53,293 bases of DNA. Origin: Candidatus Peribacteria bacterium RIFOXYB1_FULL_54_35 (GTDB taxonomy: Bacteria; Patescibacteriota; Gracilibacteria; Peribacterales; Peribacteraceae). Position numbers and translations under genes: made by a program. Shown here piece by piece: positions 33,265 to 41,649 of this stretch. Numbering within the stretch: the stretch's first letter is position 1; every line of letters starts with the position of its first letter. The stretch is taken from assembly GCA_001787755.1 (NCBI GenBank), contig MFYJ01000010.1:1277-54569 (forward strand). The letters run 5' to 3'. The notes below the pieces were generated by a model. The model did no database searches and was not told the DNA's origin. It was given only the letters and a program-made list of their open reading frames with translations.

Positions 33265-33918
33265 ATGGCAATCCGGAACCCCTTTTCTGGACTCGTTTGG
33301 GACAAGCAGAAGACTTTGATCAGCGTCATCGTGGCGCTGGCCATCGTCTGCATCCTCCTGCTCGTCTTTCGGGGCGGCAACAAGGAACAGGCCGGCACGC
33401 CTGTGCCGGATGCGCAGACGCCGCCGTCGGCGACCCAGCCGGCCGTGCAGCCGACGCTCGTCCAGGATCTCGAGACTGTCGCCGGGTACTTCCCCGGCAT
33501 GCAGGTGAATACGGCTTCCGTGCCGTACACCTGCGTGGTCAAGGTCGACGTGCTGAACGAGGCGTCACGGAAGACGATCGAGACCGGTGCCAAGGAGGAA
33601 CTCGGTCGGGATGGGGTGAAGGTCAAGGAGGTCAAACTCCAGGAACTCACCATCGTCCTGTCCGAGGCCAAGGACCGGCTCACGGGGTTTATTGCCCGCG
33701 TGATCGGAACCTTGGAGGATGATAACCCCCTCGCTGCGACCGACGTGTACGTGGGGGATGGGTCATGGACGGCCCAGCGCTCTGCTGAGTTCGCTCGGCA
33801 GTTGCGGCAGAACGTCGAAAGCAACCCCCTCTACAGCCTTCAGGCTGGTGGTGGGGGCCACCGGGTGCGTTTGGAGATCAACATCCCGCACCACCGCCCG
33901 GTGGAGAACAACGACTGA
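33265..33918 (+). CDS. Membrane-anchored hypothetical protein, 217 aa
   Basis: I take the ATG at 33265: GAGGT lies five bases upstream and the frame before it is not protein-like. A short cytosolic head (AIRNPFSGLVWDKQKTL) precedes one membrane helix (ISVIVALAIVCILLLVF) and a Pro/Thr/Gln-rich linker (GTPVPDAQTPPSATQPAVQP). The C-terminal 150 residues form a mixed alpha/beta domain outside the membrane (TCVVKVDVLNEASRKTIETG, VKVKEVKLQELTIVLSEAK, VRLEINIPHH). Domain family unknown; one cysteine only. Codon third positions are mostly G or C (GTC, GAC, CTC, ATC), unlike gmk or rnc. It is divergent from the 234-residue membrane protein and is followed by a very strong terminator. Confidence 0.78.
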   Translation: MAIRNPFSGLVWDKQKTLISVIVALAIVCILLLVFRGGNKEQAGTPVPDAQTPPSATQPAVQPTLVQDLETVAGYFPGMQVNTASVPYTCVVKVDVLNEASRKTIETGAKEELGRDGVKVKEVKLQELTIVLSEAKDRLTGFIARVIGTLEDDNPLAATDVYVGDGSWTAQRSAEFARQLRQNVESNPLYSLQAGGGGHRVRLEINIPHHRPVENND

Positions 33919-33955
33919 ATCAACACGCGCTTCTCTGCGGGAGAGCAGCGCATCG

Positions 33956-34007
33956 AAAGACCCCGGCTTTCACTACGTGTGAAGGAGCCGGCTGGGGTCT
34001 TTTTTTA
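33956..34007 (+). terminator. Strong Rho-independent terminator
   Basis: AAAGACCCC pairs with GGGGTCTTT, with an inner GGCT/AGCC helix and a TTTTTTT tail ending one base before the stop codon of the convergent 1409-residue gene. Confidence 0.9.
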
Positions 34008-37000
34008 TTAGGGAAGCGGATCTGTGCGTCCGCTTCTCCTTCCCTTGTTCTCCATCCACTTGAAGTAGAGCTGGTGGATTTGCTCTGCACTCAGGGTACT
34101 CAAGCGGGTGGCAGGCGAGCTGGCAATGAGGCTTGGCTGCACGTTGCTGGAGTTTAAGTTCAGTCCGTACTCAATGTGCCCAGGTGTTGTTGTGCTCTCA
34201 CGGAATTCAATGCGGTGTGGTTCCCCGAATGCATCCTGTCCGCTTTTCAGTTTTTCAAGAAGTGAGGGAATGTCGGTGACCTCGGGGGCAGGCGTGAGCG
34301 CAGGTTCGCCGGGAATGGGGGTGGTACCCCCGGGCACTTCCGTAGTCTCTCCGGGTACTGGCGTCACTGTTCCGGGTGCTGGGGTGACCACATCTGGGAC
34401 TGGTGTCGTTGCGGGCGGCGCAGGTGTCACAGTCTCTGGCACCGGCGTCACGGTTCCCGCAGGGGGTGTCACTTCCTCTGGCACCGGAGTCACTGCACCG
34501 GGCGTCGGTGTGACTATGTCAGGTACCGGTGTCACAGCTCCGGGTGTTGGCGTGACTATGTCAGGTACCGGTGTCACAGCTCCGGGTGTTGGCGTGACCA
34601 TGTCAGGTACCGGTGTCACAGCTCCGGGTGTTGGCGTGACCACATCTGGGACCGGTGTCACAGGCCCCGGTGTCACGATATCTGGCGCAGGTGTTACTGC
34701 TCCCGGCGCAGGTGTCACAGTCTCTGGCACCGGCGTCACGGTTCCCGCAGGGGGTGTCACTTCCTCTGGCACCGGAGTCACTGCACCGGGCGTCGGTGTG
34801 ACTATGTCAGGTATCGGTGTCACAGCTCCGGGTGTTGGCGTAACCACATCTGGAACCGGCGTCGTGGCACTCGGAGGAATCGTGGTTGCCTCAGGGACTG
34901 GCGTCGTGGCACTCGGAGGAATCGTGGTTGCCTCAGGGACTGGCGTCGTTGCACTCGGAGGAATCGTGGTTGCCTCAGGGACTGGCGTCGTTGCACTCGG
35001 AGGTGTCGTGGTTGCTTCTGGAACCGGTGTCGTTGTCCCCGGAGGTGTCGTGGTTGCTTCTGGAACCGGTGTCGTTGTCCCCGGAGGTGTCGTGGTTGCT
35101 TCTGGAACCGGTGTCGTTGCACTCGGAGGTGTCGTGGTTGCTTCTGGAACCGGTGTCGTGGCTGCCGGTATTGGAGTGATAGAATCCGGCACCGGATTTT
35201 TGAGGTGGCTGCTGAGAAGCTTGTGGTCCTTCCCCCGTAGCTTCATGAGTTGGATCATGAGTTTAGCAAGTTCATAACCATGTCCCGGGTTCCCTGGCTT
35301 CGGTGGCTGGAGCCAGATTTTTTCTTTCGCAAGCTCTTCAACATGCTCTTCAATTTTCTTCTGTATTGCATCCAGCCTCTCTTCCAGCACTCTCTTCCTG
35401 TCCGGGTCCGTTTCGTTCTCCCAGAGGATGAACCACGCCCTTGCGATCTTCGTGAGGTTTGTGAGTCCCTCTTTATATGTCTCGCTTCGCAGCGCGGGTA
35501 TGCCCTCCGGCAGATTCTCGAATTTGATTGCATTATCCAGTATGTCTGCCATTTCGAACGCACCCTCTTCTCCCGCGCCTCGGTTGCGCTGATTGGTCCC
35601 AATATAATTAATGGTGAAGGCGAAGAGCTGGTCGAACTCCCTGAGCAGATTATTTTCTTCATTCGGTGTGATGATGCGTTCTTTGGGATCTGTAATGAGC
35701 GTGTGGATTCCGCTTGCACGGTGCTCGGTGAGCATGGCGAGCACGATGGCGTTCGCCATGCGCTGTGCGAGGTACTGCTCCATGTTGGCGATGCGCTTGT
35801 CTTTGTCCGGGAGGCCGAAGATCTGCTTCAGGAACGCTTCGCTCTGGTCGCCGAGCGCACCGTCGATTTTCGCGCGCAGGGAAGGATTGAGCTTATCGCT
35901 TGTGCGCAGCAGGCTGAAGAAGCGCTGGTACGTGCCTATGCGTTCGCGCAGGGCGGTGAATCCCGTTTCGTTGTTACTGCGCACTTTGCCTGCGAGCCGC
36001 TGTGCGAGGATCGCATCCACGTTGCCGAGCGTCTCTATTTCGCCAAAGTTGCTCGAGAGGCTCGTGGCCCGCTGGAAGAAGCTGAGGATTGAACCGAGAA
36101 TGGTTTTGCTGTCTTTGCCCTGCGTCAGGCGGTCTATCTTGTCGCCGTTCAGAGGGAGCTGCTCCGCATCCAGCGTGCTGACGAGAATGGCATACTTCAG
36201 CCGTTCTGCTGCAGTGAGCAGTTCATGCAGTGGGAGGCTCTTATTCTCCCGGATCGTCCGGAATTTCACTTTAAGAACGTCTGAGGCGCTTTCGTCTATG
36301 AGGCCGAGGGTTTGCATGTTTCCGATGCTTTCCAGTATCTCAAGGTCGAGGAGACCATCTTCTTTCGTTATCTCCTCACGGGAGGTGAGGGAGAGTTCGT
36401 ATTCGCCGAGGCTGCTCAGGAGAGTGCGTTCCTTTTTCCTGTTTTCCGTGTCCAAAGGTTTGTCATCGATGCTGTCTGCGTTGTCGAAGCGCGGTTCCGC
36501 TGCTTCGGGTTTCTTACTCTCGAATTCCTGGATGATTTCGAGGAAGCTCCGGTTACCGTACTTGCGCCTGGCGCTGTCGCGGCCGAGCATCACCAGGTTC
36601 ATGTACTCGTTGAAGCTGGTCATGCCGCCCGGGATATTCCGGAAGTCCTGGGGAGTGCGCACCACAATGTTTTTGTCCATTGCCGCTTCTTTCGCATTCT
36701 CGAGCCTCTGCGCGACGTCCGGGCGCTCCTTGGCTCCAAGCAGGTACATCACGTGCGCCATGGCTCCGCTCACCTCCTCGTTGTTCTCCTGTATGCCCTT
36801 CAGGGCCAGGCTGCGGTCGATCCCGTAACGGCGCGATACTTCAGAGATCTCCCGGTTAAGGTTGGTGCCCTCGCTGGCATTCAGCGACATGGCACCTGTG
36901 CGGGGGACTATGCTCAGGCCGGTGGCTATGGAGTCCATCCGCACCTGTGCGAGTGCCGCGAACGACTGGGCGATGGGGTAGATGGAAAGGTTCTGCTCCT

Positions 37001-38237
37001 TCAGGAAGTCCTGCATCACGCTCAGTGCCTGTATGTCGGATTGCGGTGCGAGGATGCCGACCTTTTCCAGGCCTGCCCGGATGGGCTTGCCGGCGAAGCC
37101 GACGAAATCCTGTGTGAATTTACCCATCGTGTTGAGCGGCTGCTTGTCTCCTACGATGAGGCGGCGGTAAAGGTACACGCCGCCGATCGTGATGGGAATG
37201 CCACGGACAAGCCAGCTCTCGGATTTGAGCATCTTGTAGGTCACGAAACTGGCGAGTGCGACGGCAAAAAACTTTTCCTTCCCGCTCATATTGTGGAAGT
37301 TGTCCACGAACGTGCGGTTCCGCTGCCGGATCTGCTCCTGCACCTCGCGCTTGTTGAGTTTGTTCATTTCTTCCGCAGACTGGTGGGATTGGGCTTTCTC
37401 TTCCTCCTCCTGTGCGCGAGCCATGGGTGCCAGGCGTTCCCGGAGATCGCGGTTGGTGAGAACACCGAGGCGCAGTGCCGCTTTGAACCGTGAAGGTGGG
37501 AGGCGGTCCACCAGGAGATCTGCGTTCTCAATGATGTTTCTGTCTGCGTTATTGCCGAGGCTCTTCACTGCCTGCTTGTAGTCTTCCATTGCCACAGCAA
37601 GGTTATCCTCACGCTCTCTGTAGCGCCGGATGAGCACGGAGCGGGCGATGTTGCTTGCATTGTCGTAGATGTCCCTGCTGTCCTCGCGGACTTCCTTTCC
37701 AATGAGCATCTTCTGCACGGTGAGCATGATGTCCATCTGGCGTTCCGTGATGTTGATGGGTTCCCCTCTCGTCGCATCCAGGTACTGGTCGAACGTGTGA
37801 TTGGGATCGGAGAATGTCTGGAATGCGGGATCTTCGAAAATGTGTCCGTATTCTTCCCGGATGTCATCCGGAATGAGTTCGCGCATGAACCGCACGAACT
37901 CCTGCTTCCGCAGCTCCGGCTCCATATCCAGGAGCACCTGGCGCGGGCCGAATTCCTGCTGCGGATTCAGGCGGTAGCGCTGTGCGGTGAAGATGTCCGG
38001 GAGGTTGAAAGCTTCTATCCACGTCTTTTCGCTGCGCATGTTCGCCATAGTTTGTGCATTGGTGCCGATGGCATCGCGGAAGCGGTGCACCATGTCATCC
38101 AGAAAATCTTTCATCCCGCGTCCGATCATGCCGCCGAACCGCTCAAGGTCTCCCGGCTGCTCCGCGGCGGTCACGCGGCAGAGCCTGCGTTCGCGCTCAG
38201 AGGGGGAGTGGCCGGAATGGGAGCGGTTTGTGTGCAT
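34008..38237 (-). CDS. Giant hypothetical protein, 1409 aa, with Thr/Pro/Val repeat region
   Basis: Residues 1-330 are helical and charged (RGMKDFLDDMVHRFRDAIG, ELRKQEFVRFMRELIPDDI). A membrane hairpin follows at about 330-375 (KFFAVALASFVTYKML, IPITIGGVYLYRRLIVG). Residues 380-1010 are helical, with coiled-coil stretches such as RVLEERLDAIQKKIEEHVEEL. From about 1018 to 1320 the chain is a 12-13-residue repeat: TTPVPEATTTPPSA in the first part, changing to VTPVPDIVTPTPGA. The last 90 residues (SLLEKLKSGQDAFGEPHR ... QIHQLYFKWMENKGRR) look folded again. No signal peptide and no known family. The start overlaps the stop of the next upstream gene (TAATG), so the two are translationally coupled and probably act together. 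Confidence 0.82.
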   Translation of the reverse strand: MHTNRSHSGHSPSERERRLCRVTAAEQPGDLERFGGMIGRGMKDFLDDMVHRFRDAIGTNAQTMANMRSEKTWIEAFNLPDIFTAQRYRLNPQQEFGPRQVLLDMEPELRKQEFVRFMRELIPDDIREEYGHIFEDPAFQTFSDPNHTFDQYLDATRGEPINITERQMDIMLTVQKMLIGKEVREDSRDIYDNASNIARSVLIRRYREREDNLAVAMEDYKQAVKSLGNNADRNIIENADLLVDRLPPSRFKAALRLGVLTNRDLRERLAPMARAQEEEEKAQSHQSAEEMNKLNKREVQEQIRQRNRTFVDNFHNMSGKEKFFAVALASFVTYKMLKSESWLVRGIPITIGGVYLYRRLIVGDKQPLNTMGKFTQDFVGFAGKPIRAGLEKVGILAPQSDIQALSVMQDFLKEQNLSIYPIAQSFAALAQVRMDSIATGLSIVPRTGAMSLNASEGTNLNREISEVSRRYGIDRSLALKGIQENNEEVSGAMAHVMYLLGAKERPDVAQRLENAKEAAMDKNIVVRTPQDFRNIPGGMTSFNEYMNLVMLGRDSARRKYGNRSFLEIIQEFESKKPEAAEPRFDNADSIDDKPLDTENRKKERTLLSSLGEYELSLTSREEITKEDGLLDLEILESIGNMQTLGLIDESASDVLKVKFRTIRENKSLPLHELLTAAERLKYAILVSTLDAEQLPLNGDKIDRLTQGKDSKTILGSILSFFQRATSLSSNFGEIETLGNVDAILAQRLAGKVRSNNETGFTALRERIGTYQRFFSLLRTSDKLNPSLRAKIDGALGDQSEAFLKQIFGLPDKDKRIANMEQYLAQRMANAIVLAMLTEHRASGIHTLITDPKERIITPNEENNLLREFDQLFAFTINYIGTNQRNRGAGEEGAFEMADILDNAIKFENLPEGIPALRSETYKEGLTNLTKIARAWFILWENETDPDRKRVLEERLDAIQKKIEEHVEELAKEKIWLQPPKPGNPGHGYELAKLMIQLMKLRGKDHKLLSSHLKNPVPDSITPIPAATTPVPEATTTPPSATTPVPEATTTPPGTTTPVPEATTTPPGTTTPVPEATTTPPSATTPVPEATTIPPSATTPVPEATTIPPSATTPVPEATTIPPSATTPVPDVVTPTPGAVTPIPDIVTPTPGAVTPVPEEVTPPAGTVTPVPETVTPAPGAVTPAPDIVTPGPVTPVPDVVTPTPGAVTPVPDMVTPTPGAVTPVPDIVTPTPGAVTPVPDIVTPTPGAVTPVPEEVTPPAGTVTPVPETVTPAPPATTPVPDVVTPAPGTVTPVPGETTEVPGGTTPIPGEPALTPAPEVTDIPSLLEKLKSGQDAFGEPHRIEFRESTTTPGHIEYGLNLNSSNVQPSLIASSPATRLSTLSAEQIHQLYFKWMENKGRRSGRTDPLP
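34290..35200 (-). repeat. Coding repeat (Thr-Pro-Val-Pro units)
   Basis: About 0.9 kb of 36-39-bp units in the 1409-residue gene. The right part (toward 35200) encodes TTPVPEATTTPP units that are almost identical at DNA level, the left part TPVPDIVTPTPGA units. Recent unit duplications are visible as identical 39-bp copies (for example 34868-35000). The opposite strand has a spurious 389-codon ORF. Confidence 0.85.
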
Positions 38238-39475
38238 TATTCACCATCTGTGGCAAGTTTGGCGCCGCCGCCCGATTTCTTCCGCTTGGAGAGGTGGTAT
38301 CCGTAGATGGCACCGATGGCAGTGGCAATAGGCACTGCCCAGGGGCCGAGTACGCTCGCACCTGCGCCGCCGGCCAGCGCGTACCCGAGTGCGGAAGTGC
38401 CGATCCCTGCTGCTGCGCCACCGCCAATGCCGCCGACTGCGAGGTGTTTGAAATTCCGGAATGGCCAGCTCGCTATGTCCTTGAGACCGCCGAGTTTCTT
38501 GCCAATGCCCGCAACGAATCCTGCAGCACGGCCCGTGAGGAAGCCAAGCGGTTCCGGAATGATACGGAACGGCAGTCGCACCGCACCGGTGACGAGCTTC
38601 ATACCCTCGCGGATGGGGTACCAGGTACGCGCCAGAATGTTCTGGGTATTCTCCATCTGTTGGATGCGTTCGAGAGTGTCCTTGGCATTCGGACTGTGCG
38701 GATTGCTGAGGTAGAAGTTCTTCAGTGTATGGATGCGGTACTTGCCGAGCATCCACAGGCCGAGCACCGGAGTGGCGAGTCCTATGACCCAGGGATTTGC
38801 GAGGAACGAGAGCTGCGAGGGTGCCCCCGCCTGTGTGAGCAGGCTGGAAATGCCGTTGGATGCGGCATTCAGGCCTCCTCCAATGAGCGAGGCGAACTTT
38901 CCGAGCACCGGGATGTTTGCGAGCTTTGCGGCGTTCATGCCAGCAGCCACACTCCCGCCGACGACGCCGGAAGTGACAATGGCATTCACTGCTGCGCTCT
39001 GCGGTCTCTTACTCAGTTCCAGCCCGTGAGCGGAGGGTGTCTCTCCCCGGCCGGTCTCCGCTGCCGGTGTGGCGGAAGTGGCGGCAGGCTGCCGTGTGGG
39101 ATCATTTCTCTGTGTGTCCTGTGCCTCCTCTCTCGGTGTGTTCCTGGTTTCAGTGCCCCGCTCGTTTCTGCCTTCGGTTCCTGCAGTTGTCATTCGGTCT
39201 CTCGTGCGGTTAGGTGAGGGATGGGTTGCATCCTGAAAGCCCTGTTCCCCTCTGGCCTGTGCAGCAGCTCCCATTGCCTGTTGGTTGATGTCCTCTCTTC
39301 TGCGGTGCAGGTTCTGTGCAACGGCATCCTGTGCCGCATTTGCCCCCGTCTCTGGTTGTTGTTCCTGGTCTTCCCCTGGCCGTCCGTTTACGAACACGAG
39401 CCGTCTCTCCCGGGGAGAAACGTCTGCCTCGTTGTGGCAGTGCCCAAGTTCCGTGAACGGATTGTGTGTATCCAT
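38237..39475 (-). CDS. Hypothetical Gly/Ala-rich membrane protein, 412 aa
   Basis: I use the ATG at 39475 (DTHNPFTELGHCHNEAD), since the longer frame would begin upstream of the promoter. Residues 1-160 are polar and disorder-like, rich in Arg, Glu, Thr, Asn and Gln. The rest has several Gly/Ala-rich hydrophobic segments: AIVTSGVVGGSVAAGMNAA, ANPWVIGLATPVLGLWMLG, FLTGRAAGFVAGIGKKLGG and a long C-terminal one (GGIGGGAAAGIGTSALGYAL ... AVPIATAIGAIYGYHL) ending KRKKSGGGAK. Such glycine-zipper segments are common in membrane-inserting or pore-like proteins; function here unknown. It is the first gene of a two-gene operon; its stop overlaps the start of the giant gene by one base. Confidence 0.78.
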   Translation of the reverse strand: MDTHNPFTELGHCHNEADVSPRERRLVFVNGRPGEDQEQQPETGANAAQDAVAQNLHRRREDINQQAMGAAAQARGEQGFQDATHPSPNRTRDRMTTAGTEGRNERGTETRNTPREEAQDTQRNDPTRQPAATSATPAAETGRGETPSAHGLELSKRPQSAAVNAIVTSGVVGGSVAAGMNAAKLANIPVLGKFASLIGGGLNAASNGISSLLTQAGAPSQLSFLANPWVIGLATPVLGLWMLGKYRIHTLKNFYLSNPHSPNAKDTLERIQQMENTQNILARTWYPIREGMKLVTGAVRLPFRIIPEPLGFLTGRAAGFVAGIGKKLGGLKDIASWPFRNFKHLAVGGIGGGAAAGIGTSALGYALAGGAGASVLGPWAVPIATAIGAIYGYHLSKRKKSGGGAKLATDGE

Positions 39476-39514
39476 GAGAAGAACGCTCTTTATGTGAGTG
39501 TAAAAATTCCCTTC

Positions 39515-39543
39515 ATTATAGAGCAAAAACGGTATTTTGCCAA
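39515..39543 (-). promoter_or_regulatory. Promoter of the two-gene giant-protein operon
   Basis: On the minus strand TTGGCA (39543-39538), exactly 17 bp, perfect TATAAT (39520-39515). Predicted start about 39508; leader about 33 nt. Confidence 0.78.
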
Positions 39544-39582
39544 GTGACAAATGTCTGTAGGGAAAAGCATCCCTGTCAGCTG

Positions 39583-39640
39583 TCATCCCGAGCTGTCTTC
39601 CTGAGCGAAGCCGAAGGACGAGGGGTGTTTCTGTCCATTT
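39583..39640. repeat. REP-like repeat
   Basis: One copy of TGTCATCCCGAGC followed by TCCTGAGCGAAGCCGAAGG and ACGAGGGGTG, the same words as at 29085. It lies between the promoter of the giant-protein operon and the terminator of the secreted protein gene. Confidence 0.6.
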
Positions 39641-39742
39641 GAGTCAGAAACACACGCACGCAAAAATGCGCAGAGGGGGAGCAGTGCGCATCTTGATTCG
39701 GGTTAGAGGAAAGGTCACTTTGAAAGCGACGAAGACGGGTTT

Positions 39743-39762
39743 GGGGCCCTGCGAAGGGCCCC
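39743..39762 (-). terminator. Hairpin after the secreted WYR-repeat protein gene
   Basis: A perfect 8-bp stem GGGGCCCT/AGGGCCCC with a 4-nt loop, nine bases after the stop codon on the minus strand. No T-run follows. Confidence 0.5.
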
Positions 39763-39771
39763 GGAGGACCC

Positions 39772-40692
39772 TTACGGGTCCATGAAGACCGTCGTTCCAT
39801 CGCTCCAGGTAGTGGTGAACGTCATGCGGCCTTGGGCATCGCGCCCAAAGACACCCTGTAGCTGCGCCGGCGAGTGTTTCATCGCCGGGCCGGAGATGCG
39901 TTGCCACCGTCGACCTTGCTGGTCGACGAAGTAGGTTCCGCACCGCCAGCATCGGGCGCTGAGAGTGTCCATCTGCTGCTGCTGGCACGGAGGCCGGCTG
40001 CAGCCGCCACAGTTCACGTTCACAATCTGAGTCACGGAGGCCTCCTGCCTCTGGCTCTGCTCACGCCTCGCGGCGATGAGCTCGGCCAGCAGAGCACGGT
40101 TCTCAGCGAAGGCGGCCATGGCAGCCACCTCGCTGACCGGATGCACATCCACCGACATGCGCGATTGGTACAAGTAGTTGTTGGCCATGATCACGGCCGG
40201 GGACTGGGCCCCATCCGTGTAGGCGCGGTACTGTACGTCGCGGTCGCGGAAGTGCTGGTCGTACGATCTTGAATCGGTCGCAGTCAGCGTGTGCTGGCTG
40301 CTGTCCCGATACCGCAGGTCGTACTGTCGGCTGTCGGTTGTTGTCGTTGTCCGTGTCCGTTGACTGTCGGTTGGTCTGCCTGCCGCGCGTCGCAGGGTAC
40401 TCGGGGAGTACGCCTGCTCTTCGACAGGCACAAACTTGTCGTACTGTGCAGCCACGACCGAACGGGCGGTTTCCGGGATTTCGCTCAGCAGCACGGGTCG
40501 AAACGTGCTATCGCCGCTGGGGCGACGCAGAATCTCACCGTCTTGCCGGATGCGGTACCAGACTCCGCAGATCGTCGTCGCCGCTGACGTGCACTGCACG
40601 CCATCCGGCGACACACCGTTCTGCCAGCCGACCGCGGACGCGTTGCCCGCGAGACACACGAACACAACGAGAGAGAGCGCGAGGCTTCTCAT
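39772..40692 (-). CDS. Secreted protein with WYR-DG repeats, 306 aa
   Basis: A typical signal peptide (MRSLALSLVVFVCLAGNASA, cleavage before VGW) and a strong Shine-Dalgarno (GGAAGGAGA) before the ATG. The mature protein has an N-terminal unit GVWYRIRQDGEILRRPSG, a Ser/Thr/Arg/Asp/Tyr-rich central stretch (TTTTTDSRQYDLRYRDSSQ), a helical part (EVAAMAAFAENRALLAELIAARREQSQRQ), a four-to-five-cysteine cluster (VNCGGCSRPPCQQQ, RCWRCG) and C-terminal units (CGTYFVDQQGRRWQRISG, TTWSDGTTVFM). The WYR--DG-ILR unit is also present three times in the 869-residue transglutaminase-like protein. High G/C at third positions. It is expressed from a near-consensus promoter through a long structured leader. 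Function unknown; possibly a wall protein or substrate of that enzyme (inference). Confidence 0.82.
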   Translation of the reverse strand: MRSLALSLVVFVCLAGNASAVGWQNGVSPDGVQCTSAATTICGVWYRIRQDGEILRRPSGDSTFRPVLLSEIPETARSVVAAQYDKFVPVEEQAYSPSTLRRAAGRPTDSQRTRTTTTTDSRQYDLRYRDSSQHTLTATDSRSYDQHFRDRDVQYRAYTDGAQSPAVIMANNYLYQSRMSVDVHPVSEVAAMAAFAENRALLAELIAARREQSQRQEASVTQIVNVNCGGCSRPPCQQQQMDTLSARCWRCGTYFVDQQGRRWQRISGPAMKHSPAQLQGVFGRDAQGRMTFTTTWSDGTTVFMDP

Positions 40693-40735
40693 GATTGGAT
40701 CTCCTTCCTTCGAGACTGAATCGAGTAGTCACTTA

Positions 40736-40936
40736 CTCACCCCTCTACGACATCCCCCTTCCAAATCACGTGCTCCCCAGCCGCGATCTCTAAGAGGGAA
40801 ATGTTGGTGAGGAGTCGTCAGATACCTGCCGAAGTTCCCGAGAGCAGAGCCCCCGGGCAGCAGGTACCCCTTCGAAAAGGGGATGCGTAGAGTGGTTTTT
40901 TTGCGGGGAATTTCCCGCAAAAACGGTGCTGTTAAG
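40736..40936 (-). promoter_or_regulatory. Structured 5' leader RNA (candidate cis-regulatory RNA)
   Basis: The transcript from the promoter at 40956-40984 has about 257 nt before the ATG at 40692. A 14-bp helix with one bulge (CTCTACG-CATCCCC with GGGGATG-CGTAGAG) closes a domain of about 180 nt. Inside are CCCCTTTTCGAAGGGG, an arm TACCTGC/GCAGGTA around CCCG/CGGG, and more stems. Upstream lies a TTTTTGCGGG/CCCGCAAAAA hairpin, and just before the ribosome-binding site a GAGTA/TACTC hairpin. The two short ORFs across it lack ribosome-binding sites. It matches no riboswitch class that I know. Confidence 0.6.
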
Positions 40937-40955
40937 GACCGCGGTTCTATCGTAT

Positions 40956-40984
40956 ATTATATAATTATTTAAAGATTTAGTCAA
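40956..40984 (-). promoter_or_regulatory. Near-consensus promoter of the secreted protein
   Basis: On the minus strand TTGACT (40984-40979), exactly 17 bp of AT-rich spacer, perfect TATAAT (40961-40956). Predicted start about 40949. Confidence 0.82.
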
Positions 40985-41024
40985 TTACTTGGGACGTGAT
41001 TTCGGACGGAGGGGGAGGGTCTAA

Positions 41025-41159
41025 AATGGTGACTATCCCTTGAGGGATATACGCAAATAGCGGTGTCACCCTGAGCCTGACGAAGGGCGACACCGCGTGA
41101 TGGTTCGACAGGCTCACCATGACACGCGGTGTTTACTAGCTGTGAGGGGATAGTCACCT
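41025..41159. repeat. Composite element: outer inverted arms around a REP-like hairpin pair
   Basis: The outer arms GGTGACTATCCCT (41026 on) and AGGGGATAGTCACC (to 41158) are inverted. Inside, GCGGTGTC and GACACCGC enclose CCTGAGCCTGACGAAGG, and a second half (TGGTTCGACAGGCTCACCATGACACG) is an inverted version of the first. It lies in the gap 40985-41171 between two divergent promoters. Confidence 0.75.
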
Positions 41160-41171
41160 CCAGAATGGTAC

Positions 41172-41200
41172 TTGCAAATCTATATAAAATGTTGTACTAT
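41172..41200 (+). promoter_or_regulatory. Promoter of the 41257-46338 gene group
   Basis: TTGCAA (41172-41177), exactly 17 bp, TACTAT (41195-41200). The predicted start near 41207 lies after the GTG at 41203 and before the ATG at 41257, which decides the start of the first gene. Confidence 0.65.
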
Positions 41201-41256
41201 GTGTGAGTCACCAGGTGAAAAGGGTGCAAAACCAAATAAATATCTATTCAGTCAAC

Positions 41257-41595
41257 ATGCCGAAAGAAGCTACAACTGGCGCAAAAACCGAAAGCCGCAA
41301 AATGGCCGAGCAGATCTATGACATGATCATGGGTGCCATAGAGCAGGACCTCCTGCTTGGGAACATCCCCGGCCTGGACGCGAAGTACGCTCATGAGAAT
41401 AGCGAAGAGCACAAGGCGCGCATGAAGAGGTACAAGGAGGCGTACAAGAAGTTCGACGCAGAGCTTGCGGGGTTCATGGGCAGGATTAAGAACGAGACGC
41501 GCATGAGCAAGCGCTCGTCTCTGCGCAAGAAGGAGCAGAAAGCCCGCAGGGCAGAGGAGCAGGAACTGGAGAATCTCGAAGCAGCTTTCCAATAA
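41257..41595 (+). CDS. Hypothetical basic helical protein, 112 aa
   Basis: 112 residues from the ATG at 41257. Nearly all helix-forming and charged: PKEATTGAKTESRKMAEQIYD, then HENSEEHKARMKRYKEAYKKF, then MSKRSSLRKKEQKARRAEEQ and LENLEAAFQ at the end. Basic overall, no cysteine, no membrane helix, no recognised family. A nucleic-acid-binding or scaffold role is possible but not shown. It is the first of three plus-strand genes (112, 663 and 869 residues) that are probably co-transcribed; the spacer to the next gene is 54 bp. Confidence 0.72.
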   Translation: MPKEATTGAKTESRKMAEQIYDMIMGAIEQDLLLGNIPGLDAKYAHENSEEHKARMKRYKEAYKKFDAELAGFMGRIKNETRMSKRSSLRKKEQKARRAEEQELENLEAAFQ

Positions 41596-41649
41596 TTTTT
41601 CTTTTTTTCTCTCGCAATACCTACTCCTCATTCCTTTCCCCCTCATTCT

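Noticed and set aside
34108-35277. 389-codon plus-strand ORF of Gly/Val/Thr repeats
   Set aside because: Antisense of the Thr-Pro-Val-Pro tract of the 1409-residue gene.
40729-40920. 63-codon minus-strand ORF in the leader of the secreted protein
   Set aside because: No ribosome-binding site, biased composition, and the DNA is better explained by RNA helices.
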